Shown piece by piece: positions 1 through 5,701 of a DNA stretch of 7,315 nucleotides. The DNA lies in contig JAJZCT010000160.1 of assembly GCA_021828925.1 (NCBI GenBank), positions 1 through 7,315 of the forward strand. Direction: 5' to 3'. This stretch comes from Planctomycetota bacterium (GTDB lineage: Bacteria > Planctomycetota > Phycisphaerae > WQYP01). A program made the position numbers and the translations under genes. Numbering within the stretch: position 1 is the stretch's first letter; each line of letters starts with the position of its first letter. The notes under the pieces were generated by a model. The model worked only from the letters and a program-made list of their open reading frames with translations, searched no databases and was not told where the DNA came from.

Positions 1-305
1 AGGTGCAGATCGCACTTTCAAAGCCCTGTTTTGAGGTCTGGACGCTCGCCCACTTTGTAGACACCGGCGCGGCATTCAAGGATTGCAAAGCCGTCCTGGC
101 GGCCGTCAAATCCGAATGGCAGAAAGGACTTGGAAGCGCTTTCGGGAAGCAAAAGGCTCAGGCCGACTACTCCAAACTTATGCCGCTTCGCGCCAAGGCC
201 GTTGAACGTTGCAAACAGCACTGGCAGCGTAACGATCCCTCGTGGACGGAGGTCCACCGGGTTGTTGAGTCAATTCATACACTTTGCGGAGATAACTGCT
301 TCTGA
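1..305 (+). CDS. RloB-family protein, C-terminal fragment (5' end outside window)
   Basis: About 100 C-terminal residues are present and the gene begins to the left of the window. The segment starts with IALSKPCFEVW followed shortly by AHF, matching the conserved S-N-P-C-F-E-L-W...H-F block of the RloB family. Near the end, NDPSWTEVHRVVESI matches the family's closing block (NPST-x-VH-x-LVE). The GTG at position 3 is unlikely to be the true start because the family's N-terminal part should lie upstream. The frame ends with TGA at 303-305. RloB proteins were first noted beside restriction-modification genes and are usually encoded with an AAA-type ATPase (RloA). Related pairs, such as the AbiL type, act in abortive phage defence. 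An ATPase gene just upstream is therefore expected but cannot be seen. The gene is convergent with ispA. Family assignment is fairly secure; the defence role is inferred from the family. Confidence 0.82.
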   Translation, partial: VQIALSKPCFEVWTLAHFVDTGAAFKDCKAVLAAVKSEWQKGLGSAFGKQKAQADYSKLMPLRAKAVERCKQHWQRNDPSWTEVHRVVESIHTLCGDNCF

Positions 306-411
306 TCATTGAGGCCCGGAGCAGAGGTTCCCCGAATTTCCAGGTCAAAGGGCGTCGCTATGTCATAGGCCAACGGTAGCGGAAGGCCAGCGGTATTGGT
401 CCACTATGCTG

Positions 412-1335
412 CTAATGATCCCGCCGGGCTAATTCGATGACCAGTTGGGCCAGGGGCTGGGCGGCGGGGCCAAGGCGGGCGGCCATGTCTTGGGCGATTT
501 GGACTTGTCGGGCGAGATGTTGGCGCGATTCTTCCAGGCCCAAAAGTGACGGATAGGTCAGCTTGCCAATTGCCGCATCTTTGCCGGCCTTTTTTCCCAG
601 GTTTTCCGCGGTGGAAGTTGCATCAAGCACGTCATCTACAATTTGAAATGCTAAACCTACGGCCCGTCCTAAAGTGTCTACGGTCTGCAGATCCGCATCA
701 GAAACACCGCCGGATAATGCCCCCATGCGGCACGCGGCGTTAATCAGCGCGCCGGTTTTCATGCGGTGAATGCGTTGCAAATGAGCTAGTGAACCATTGG
801 CTCCCTGGGATTTTTCCGCCGGGTAGCAGGTGTCAAGGATCTGACCGCCGATCATGCCCGCGGCCCCGGTGGCAAGGCCCAATTCTTTTACCAGTCGCAT
901 CGCCAGGGCCGGATCGGGCACGTGGGTTGCCAGTAATTCAAAGGCCAGTGTGTTCATCGCATCACCCGCCAGGATCGCAACCGCGTCGCCATAAACTTTA
1001 TGGTTGGTCGGGCGGCCGCGGCGCAAATCATCGTTGTCCATTGCGGGCAGATCATCATGCACCAGCGAAAAGCAGTGAATGAGTTCCAGGGCACCGGCCG
1101 CCGGTAAGGCTGTTGCTTCATCGCCGCCTACGGCCCGGCAGGATAACATTGCCAATGCTGGACGAATGCGTTTTCCCGGACCAAACAGGCTGTAGGCAAT
1201 GGATTCCATCAGAACCGGCGGCGCATCCGGCACTTGCGCGAGAAAGCCGCGGAGAAAATCATCCGTTTGCAAAGCGAATGATTTAACCATATCCATAACA
1301 TTACAATTTGATGCAACTGGTGCCGATGCAGCCAT
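412..1335 (-). CDS. ispA: Polyprenyl (farnesyl/geranylgeranyl) diphosphate synthase
   Basis: A 307-residue trans-prenyltransferase that condenses isopentenyl diphosphate with allylic diphosphates in the cytoplasm, feeding quinone, undecaprenyl and other isoprenoid pathways. Visible motifs, in order: GKRIRP at 54-59 (diphosphate binding), the first Asp-rich motif DDLPAMD at 94-100 followed by NDDLRRGRPT, GGQ at 163-165, KTG at 193-195, and the second Asp-rich motif DDVLD at 234-238 within FQIVDDVLD. The two-residue insertion in the first motif is typical of bacterial type II enzymes. Phe89 lies five residues before that motif. A bulky residue there usually limits the chain to C15, so farnesyl diphosphate synthase is favoured, but geranylgeranyl diphosphate synthase is not excluded. 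Length is normal for IspA. The start at 1335 is supported by AGGAGG four bases upstream. The gene is divergent from htrA and looks monocistronic here. Confidence 0.93.
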   Translation of the reverse strand: MAASAPVASNCNVMDMVKSFALQTDDFLRGFLAQVPDAPPVLMESIAYSLFGPGKRIRPALAMLSCRAVGGDEATALPAAGALELIHCFSLVHDDLPAMDNDDLRRGRPTNHKVYGDAVAILAGDAMNTLAFELLATHVPDPALAMRLVKELGLATGAAGMIGGQILDTCYPAEKSQGANGSLAHLQRIHRMKTGALINAACRMGALSGGVSDADLQTVDTLGRAVGLAFQIVDDVLDATSTAENLGKKAGKDAAIGKLTYPSLLGLEESRQHLARQVQIAQDMAARLGPAAQPLAQLVIELARRDH

Positions 1336-1339
1336 GGTG

Positions 1340-1345
1340 CCTCCT
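1340..1345 (-). promoter_or_regulatory. Ribosome binding site of ispA
   Basis: A perfect AGGAGG on the minus strand, four bases before the ATG at 1335. It fixes the ispA start and is the strongest ribosome binding site in the window. Confidence 0.8.
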
Positions 1346-1362
1346 AAAAATTCCGCGGACGA

Positions 1363-1368
1363 ATTATA
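1363..1368 (-). promoter_or_regulatory. Candidate -10 element for ispA
   Basis: On the minus strand this reads TATAAT, a perfect sigma-70 -10 hexamer. It would place the transcript start near 1356, giving a leader of about 20 nt that contains the AGGAGG site. The -35 area (about 1385-1391) is poor: TGCGAA at a 16-nt spacing is the best I see. The assignment rests on the -10 and its position alone. Confidence 0.45.
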
Positions 1369-1507
1369 CCGCAGGGCTTATCATTTCGCACAGAGACCCG
1401 GCAGACGCCCAGCAAGCGGAGATATTGTCGTGGCCGGTGATAATAAAATAAGTCGGGTACTGGATTCATACACGCTGATGCTGTATGACATATATTGCGA
1501 TGGTACT

Positions 1508-1511
1508 GGAG
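1508..1511 (+). promoter_or_regulatory. Ribosome binding site of htrA
   Basis: GGAG lies eight bases before the ATG at 1520. This spacing, plus the signal peptide that begins exactly at that ATG, decides the start against in-frame ATGs at 1478 and 1199. Confidence 0.65.
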
Positions 1512-1519
1512 ATGCATTT

Positions 1520-2887
1520 ATGCGCATAGGCAAAATTCTGACGGTCCTTTTGATAAGCAGCCTGATACCGGCGGGCGCTGGTTTCGCTGCGACGTGGCAA
1601 CCGCATGTGAATACTGCGAATTTACGCGATACGATTACCGTGCAGATTATTCATCACGCGGAACCGGCCATTGTGTCTATTACGGCCAAGAAAATTATTG
1701 CGCATGAGGTCAGCGTTTTCCCCAATATGTTTTTAGCACCCGGGTTTGGAGAAATTGTCCGCACGCCCGCCGATTTTCTCGGGAGCGGATTTATTATTCA
1801 AAAGAACGGCTACGTGGTGACCAACAATCATGTGGTGGATCAGGCGAAACAGATTTCTGTGACTTTATCCAACGGGAAAAAATATGCCGCCCATGTGGTC
1901 GGCAGTGATCCGCAGGCGGATTTGGCAATTTTGAAAATCAACGCGGCCTCCGGCCACACATTTCCAACGCTGACTTTAGGGGATTCATCGACACTGATGA
2001 TCGGCGAACCTACGATTGCGGTGGGCAATCCATTTGGTTTCAGTCAAAGTGTCAGTACGGGAATTGTCTCGGCCATGGGCCGCGAAATTCATGAGCCTGG
2101 CAACCCGGTACCGCTGAAAAACCTGATCCAAACCGATGCCGCAATCAATCCCGGTAACTCCGGAGGCCCGCTGTTGAATGCGTATGGGCAGGTCATTGGC
2201 ATTAATACCGCCATCCGGGGCAATGCACAAAATATCGGCTTTGCCATCGGCGTGAACAGATTATATGGACTTATCAGCACGCTGATGAACCCGGAAATAA
2301 CCAACGGCGTGCTGATTCCTGTCACATTTGCCGGCCAGAGAACATTTCATGCCCCGGCCACCATTGATCAACACGTGGTGATTGCGGGCACGCACGGCCC
2401 GACGGTAGTGTCCGTAGATGGAATTGCCACACCGAATGTATTGGATGCGTATGCGGCTTTGTTGAACGTAACGTTGCGGCAAAAAAAGGTGGTGGTGCGT
2501 TTTTCCAATGGTAAAACGAGAACTTACCCAGTGAGTGTGGCTCCGCCGACCTCGGCCCAGATGCGGGTGCAGCGAATCGTTCGGGCTGTTAAACAAGTCA
2601 TGGGCTGTATCATCGAACAGGTAACGCCGACACTGGGGAAAAAATTTAATCTCGGCGTAAACAACGGCCTGCTTATAACGCAAGTGAATGCCGGATCCAT
2701 GGCGGCCCAGGCGGGATTGAAACCGGGCGATGTTCTGGTGCAGCTAGGCCCGTATCGCATCAGAACTCTCACAGATCTTGGCGCTCTGCTGCCGCGCCTG
2801 CCCACTCAGGGACAGGTTCTTGTCAGGGTGGTGCGTCACCATCGGCTTGGCCAGGGCTATTTAACCATGCCGGGAAACGTGCACTGA
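1520..2887 (+). CDS. htrA: Secreted HtrA/DegP-type serine protease with PDZ domain
   Basis: A 455-residue periplasmic serine protease of the S1C (DegP/HtrA) family, expected to degrade or refold damaged envelope proteins. Residues 1-23 form a signal peptide: a short basic start, hydrophobic LTVLLISSLIPAGAG, then GFA before the likely cut. The trypsin-like domain spans about 37-260, with triad His104 (TNNHVVD), Asp134 (QADLAIL) and Ser214 (NPGNSGGPL). A canonical PDZ domain covers about 365-450, with the binding loop NGLLITQV near 382 and AAQAGLKPGDVLVQLG. Between them, about 275-340, is a PDZ-like stretch that keeps VVSVDGIATPNVLDAYAALLN and a late strand VVVRFSNGKTRTY but lacks a clear AGL-x-x-GD turn, so it seems degenerate. 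The open frame extends upstream to 1199, antisense to ispA, but that part is not protein-like. Convergent with the prepilin-like gene downstream. Confidence 0.92.
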   Translation: MRIGKILTVLLISSLIPAGAGFAATWQPHVNTANLRDTITVQIIHHAEPAIVSITAKKIIAHEVSVFPNMFLAPGFGEIVRTPADFLGSGFIIQKNGYVVTNNHVVDQAKQISVTLSNGKKYAAHVVGSDPQADLAILKINAASGHTFPTLTLGDSSTLMIGEPTIAVGNPFGFSQSVSTGIVSAMGREIHEPGNPVPLKNLIQTDAAINPGNSGGPLLNAYGQVIGINTAIRGNAQNIGFAIGVNRLYGLISTLMNPEITNGVLIPVTFAGQRTFHAPATIDQHVVIAGTHGPTVVSVDGIATPNVLDAYAALLNVTLRQKKVVVRFSNGKTRTYPVSVAPPTSAQMRVQRIVRAVKQVMGCIIEQVTPTLGKKFNLGVNNGLLITQVNAGSMAAQAGLKPGDVLVQLGPYRIRTLTDLGALLPRLPTQGQVLVRVVRHHRLGQGYLTMPGNVH

Positions 2888-2935
2888 TTGTGTAACAACC
2901 AAAACGCGCACGGTTACAGGAATAGGGATTGAGTA

Positions 2936-2989
2936 GAATCTGGAATCTGGAAGGCTTTGGAATCGCTGCCGCTACTGCATGTACTGCAT
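2936..2989. repeat. Two short tandem duplications in a convergent intergenic gap
   Basis: GAATCTG occurs twice head to tail at 2936-2949 and is followed by another GAA. TACTGCAT occurs at 2973-2980 and again at 2982-2989 with one base between. Both lie between the stops of htrA (2887) and the prepilin-like gene (2992). They look like replication-slippage duplications in unconstrained DNA. I see no stem followed by a T-run that would act as a terminator for either gene. Confidence 0.5.
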
Positions 2990-2991
2990 AA

Positions 2992-3903
2992 TTATGGAAT
3001 TACAACCTGGCGCGGTGTGGACGTGGCGGACCAGCGCAGCATCCAGAGTTGCGGCAGCGGCACGCGCTGCACGTGGCCATCTTCATACGAAACATTAATC
3101 GCGCGGCCATGGCGATCTATGCACAGCCGGCCCAATCCCCCGGGACCTTTCGGAGCTCCGGTGGGGTACCCGGTATCCAGCGTGTAGGGCAACTGCGGCG
3201 GTTGATTGCTGCTATCGGGCCATGTGTCCGCCCAGATGGCATCGGCAAATACAGGCGTCTGCGGCCCGGGCGTCTGGTCACTGTAGCTGAAATAGGGCTG
3301 CAATCCCAGAAGTTGATGGAACGTGTACCAGTACAGGGGGTTGGGGTCGGCTGGGGAAGCCAGCATGGACGTATCAAAGAGCCACGCATTAATGCCATAG
3401 CTGCCGAAATGCCCCGTGATCGTGGGCTTGTTCCACCACGCCGCCGGGCCCCAAGTGGTAAACGCATCACCATAGCCAGCCGAGCCGGGTGCCAGCGTCC
3501 GATTGGGCGTGCTGGGACAAATCAGAGCAGCTTGCTCAACTGCCGGAACATAGGATGCGGTATTCTGATTCTGTAGTACCGGCGGCTGATTGGCAAAGTA
3601 AGGCCCCAGCATTTCCAGCCAGTACATATTGGGCAGGTCGGGGTCATAGGGAAGCCCGTGCGCATGTTCTTCGGTGAAATATTCAATATAGGCCTCACCG
3701 AATTGATGCAGATTGGACGCACAGACTATGGCTTGTGCCGCGCGGCGGGCCATGGCCAAAGCGGGCAGGAGTAAAGCGATTAAAATGGCGATAATCGACA
3801 CGACGACCAGCAACTCAATGAGGGAAAACGCACGGCGCGGAGCGGCAGGTGGGCGTGGCAAAAGGCTGGAGTTTTCGGACGTGTGCGATAAATTAAACAT
3901 CAT
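2992..3903 (-). CDS. Prepilin-type N-terminal domain protein with H-X9-DG motif
   Basis: A 303-residue pseudopilin-like protein of the large planctomycete family with type IV prepilin leaders. A 25-residue leader ending PRRA precedes [24 protein letters not shown] (26-49), the hydrophobic helix. Glu30 is the conserved +5 glutamate after the expected prepilin-peptidase cut between Ala25 and Phe26. The helix is followed by [20 protein letters not shown], the usual linker (x-AR...C-x-x-N-L-x-Q). The globular part is rich in Pro, Trp and Tyr. Near the end, His265 and Asp275-Gly276 form H-X9-DG, then [15 protein letters not shown], the LWxLxW ending common in Phycisphaerae members. Genomes of this group carry many paralogues, whose individual roles (secretion pseudopilin or surface protein) are mostly unknown. 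Two ATGs are adjacent (3903 and 3900), preceded only by a weak AGAG. Convergent with htrA. Confidence 0.88.
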   Translation of the reverse strand: MMFNLSHTSENSSLLPRPPAAPRRAFSLIELLVVVSIIAILIALLLPALAMARRAAQAIVCASNLHQFGEAYIEYFTEEHAHGLPYDPDLPNMYWLEMLGPYFANQPPVLQNQNTASYVPAVEQAALICPSTPNRTLAPGSAGYGDAFTTWGPAAWWNKPTITGHFGSYGINAWLFDTSMLASPADPNPLYWYTFHQLLGLQPYFSYSDQTPGPQTPVFADAIWADTWPDSSNQPPQLPYTLDTGYPTGAPKGPGGLGRLCIDRHGRAINVSYEDGHVQRVPLPQLWMLRWSATSTPRQVVIP

Positions 3904-3917
3904 CTCTATTCACGCAA

Positions 3918-3935
3918 GTTATAAAAGATTATAAC
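3918..3935. promoter_or_regulatory. Perfect palindrome over a TATAAT -10 upstream of the prepilin-like gene
   Basis: GTTATAA (3918-3924) and TTATAAC (3929-3935) form perfect 7-bp inverted arms around a 4-nt spacer. On the minus strand the palindrome contains TATAAT (3928-3933), a perfect -10 placed about 25 nt before the ATG at 3903. No good -35 is visible; CTGTTA at 3951-3956 is the closest by position. It is a promoter candidate and possibly an operator, although an AT-rich -10 can be partly self-complementary by chance. Confidence 0.4.
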
Positions 3936-3994
3936 CCGCGAGAAAGATTCTAACAGGCACGGGCCATTTCTCCGCGCCGTACTGGGTCAATAAC

Positions 3995-4180
3995 TTGATC
4001 AATAACCTGCGGGCTGTTACCCAGGCCTCTGTCATTATCCCAACTGTTACCCGGCCACGCTCCTGGTGGTTATGGGTCGTTTTATGCGGATTTCCGGGCA
4101 TTGTCTTTATATTTCTCCGCAGGTTTATGCCGATAAATATCAAGCAGATGCAACGGCGACCACTCATTGCATCGGAGTAA
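3995..4180 (+). CDS. Doubtful small ORF with one predicted membrane segment
   Basis: An open frame of 61 codons from a TTG (open without a stop from 3935). I recognise no family. It has one hydrophobic segment, WWLWVVLCGFPGIVFIFL (about residues 24-41), flanked by basic residues, so a single-pass membrane peptide is possible. It stops six bases before the next gene's ATG, and that gene's GGAG lies in its last codons, an arrangement that would allow translational coupling. Against it: there is no ATG or GTG start and no ribosome binding site before the TTG, and the frame could simply be leader DNA. An imperfect 12-nt direct repeat at 3987-4010 encodes NNL twice. The rest of the 3904-4186 gap holds only the palindromic promoter region. 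Confidence 0.25.
   Translation: MINNLRAVTQASVIIPTVTRPRSWWLWVVLCGFPGIVFIFLRRFMPINIKQMQRRPLIASE
4174..4177 (+). promoter_or_regulatory. Ribosome binding site of the 4187 gene
   Basis: GGAG nine bases before the ATG at 4187; it supports that start for the first firm gene of the waaA cluster. Confidence 0.55.
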
Positions 4181-4186
4181 GATACT

Positions 4187-4777
4187 ATGGCCAATGCCGA
4201 GTTAGCATCGCTATTCCCCGTGGTTATGCCGCATATTCAACGGTGGTTTGTCTGTGAAGAAGCGACGATACTGCGGAATGGCGTTTCTTTGACCGCCTCG
4301 CAGGCCAGAGATGCCGGGCTTGCCGGCGTACAAAAACCAGGCCGAATTCGCGTGCTGGCGGTGGAGGAAATTAAAATTCACGGTATTGGTTTAATGCAGA
4401 AGCTCGCTCCGGGATTACAATTGGTTCGCCCCGACAGCAGCGCGATGACCTTCGGCTACGGCATCGTTATTCGACGGCTTTATGCCAAAGATCGATCGGT
4501 CCTATTGCACCATCTGGTGCATGTGGCGCAAATGGAAGAGCTTGGGGGATCGGAAAATTATATCAAACGTTATATCAACGATTGCCTGCAATTTGGGTAT
4601 GGCAACGCCCCCCTGGAAATACAAGCGAGGTTTATAACCGAGCAGGCCATGCAGGTTGTCAGCCCGCGTGATCCGTGCAGCCGCTATCGCACCTACGCCG
4701 CCGTGGATTTTTCGGGCGACGATACGGCGGGCGGAAGCAGTTGGTCTTGGCGGCCGGGGCGGCAATCGGTGGGCTAG
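4187..4777 (+). CDS. Uncharacterised zincin-like protein with HHLVH in place of HEXXH
   Basis: A 196-residue protein with no signal peptide or membrane segment, of unknown function. Residues 105-121 read VLLHHLVHVAQMEELGG, the shape of the HELVHVxQ-x-x-x-LGG helix seen in a group of uncharacterised zinc-peptidase-like proteins. A downstream block, YIKRYINDCLQFGYGNAPLEIQA (125-147), matches how those proteins continue (FLRxYLxExxxxGYxxAPLExxA). His108 and His112 could bind metal, with Glu144 as a possible third ligand, but the catalytic Glu is replaced by His109. A peptidase activity is therefore doubtful; a metal-binding or inactive relative is as likely. The last 40 residues (rich in Ser, Gly and Arg) look unstructured. 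It is the first gene of a plus-strand run, 60 nt before the next gene. The resemblance is from memory of the family style and is only moderately sure. Confidence 0.72.
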   Translation: MANAELASLFPVVMPHIQRWFVCEEATILRNGVSLTASQARDAGLAGVQKPGRIRVLAVEEIKIHGIGLMQKLAPGLQLVRPDSSAMTFGYGIVIRRLYAKDRSVLLHHLVHVAQMEELGGSENYIKRYINDCLQFGYGNAPLEIQARFITEQAMQVVSPRDPCSRYRTYAAVDFSGDDTAGGSSWSWRPGRQSVG

Positions 4778-4837
4778 CTCCAGAAAATAATCGGCCGGCC
4801 CTCAAGCTCCGACAGGTATTGAACCGAACAGGTAATT

Positions 4838-5635
4838 ATGCAAAATGTTTGTGACACACTTGATTCGCGCCAGCGCTTTATCGACAATGCAAAAATGGCT
4901 GGAATGGAATTAGTTGCGATTGCCGAGATACTCAAGCGCCGCGAACAATCGCGCGACAAAGAATTGCTCTGGATGCTGGTTATCGGCATCGTCCTGAGCT
5001 TGATATTGCCTGTCCTGTTGGGATCCATGGCTTATTTTGCCTATCGGCAATTTTCCAGCGGGTCAGGATCGTGGTTCGGCTGGCTGGCGTGTGTGTTTTT
5101 CTTCACGGCGTTGTTTGTGCCCCTGCTGCTGTTACGTGAAAAAGCCAACATCGCCCCGGATGCGGCCATTATTCGCACACGTGAAGATGATGATGGCCGC
5201 CGAGTGGTTTCCGTCATGGAAACAGAAATGGACTTACAAAGTTTCGGGCCCTTGGGGCTGCAACTCAATGACGATCAAGCGGATGTGGAACACTGGCTGA
5301 TTCGACCCTTTTTTTTCGGGCCTCGCATGGTCGTGCGAGCGATGCCTTTACGAAAACTCTTGCAGGTTCTTTCCGCCAATACCGACCGCCCGCGTGCCTC
5401 GGAAGTCATGGTCAAGCTGGCAGCACGGGACCGTGGGGTGGCCACCGCCGATCTGTTGAAGCCCGGGGAAGAGCCGGCAGTATTGACGCCCACCTTAGCG
5501 TACCTGCGGCAATTGGACTGGGTGGATTGCAGCGCAGATGGTACAAGGATCTGGCTGAATTCAATCCGACGCGATCAGATTACGCAACTCTTGAATCAAT
5601 TTTCCACAGCGACTAAACCCGGAAGACCGAGATAA
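4838..5635 (+). CDS. Two-helix inner-membrane protein of unknown function
   Basis: A 265-residue protein I do not recognise. Residues 1-42 are polar and probably helical (many Glu, Lys and Arg). Two membrane helices follow at about 43-69 (ELLWMLVIGIVLSLILPVLL...) and 79-99 (WFGWLACVFFFTALFVPLLLL). The basic RxK-rich flanks suggest that both ends face the cytoplasm. The remaining 165 residues are soluble. Their end (about 188-255) reads as two or three helices followed by LAYLRQLDWVDCSADGTRIWLNS, a helix then a two-strand hairpin that resembles a winged-helix fold. This is inference from pattern only. CAGG five bases before the ATG is a modest ribosome binding site. The gene lies 60 nt after the zincin-like gene and 66 nt before waaA, so co-transcription is likely. 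A run of eight T at 5309-5316 encodes FFF inside the gene. Confidence 0.8.
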   Translation: MQNVCDTLDSRQRFIDNAKMAGMELVAIAEILKRREQSRDKELLWMLVIGIVLSLILPVLLGSMAYFAYRQFSSGSGSWFGWLACVFFFTALFVPLLLLREKANIAPDAAIIRTREDDDGRRVVSVMETEMDLQSFGPLGLQLNDDQADVEHWLIRPFFFGPRMVVRAMPLRKLLQVLSANTDRPRASEVMVKLAARDRGVATADLLKPGEEPAVLTPTLAYLRQLDWVDCSADGTRIWLNSIRRDQITQLLNQFSTATKPGRPR

Positions 5636-5701
5636 CTTTCAGCCAATAACTTTGAGCCAAATAATGCCGGAAGTGGGAAAATATCTTATCATGCCCGGAA
5701 T

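Noticed and set aside
1199..1519. In-frame upstream extension of the HtrA reading frame, with ATGs at 1199 and 1478
   Set aside because: It runs antisense to the start of ispA, is not protein-like, and would bury the clear signal peptide and GGAG site at the 1520 start.
2261..2805. Minus-strand open frames opposite htrA
   Set aside because: They are antisense to a gene with a full catalytic triad and PDZ domain and show no domain signs of their own.
2891..2918. TGTAAC-N16-GTTACA inverted repeat after htrA as terminator or operator
   Set aside because: The arms are only six bases, the loop is long, no T-run follows, and the position between convergent stops argues against an operator.
3919..4194. 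Minus-strand open frame of 91 codons in the gap before the zincin-like gene
   Set aside because: No recognisable motifs, no ribosome binding site, and it overlaps the start of the well-supported 4187 gene as well as the prepilin promoter palindrome.
4792..4800. GGCCGGCC palindrome between the zincin-like gene and the membrane protein gene
   Set aside because: An isolated 8-bp GC palindrome without a loop or T-run; expected occasionally in DNA of this composition.
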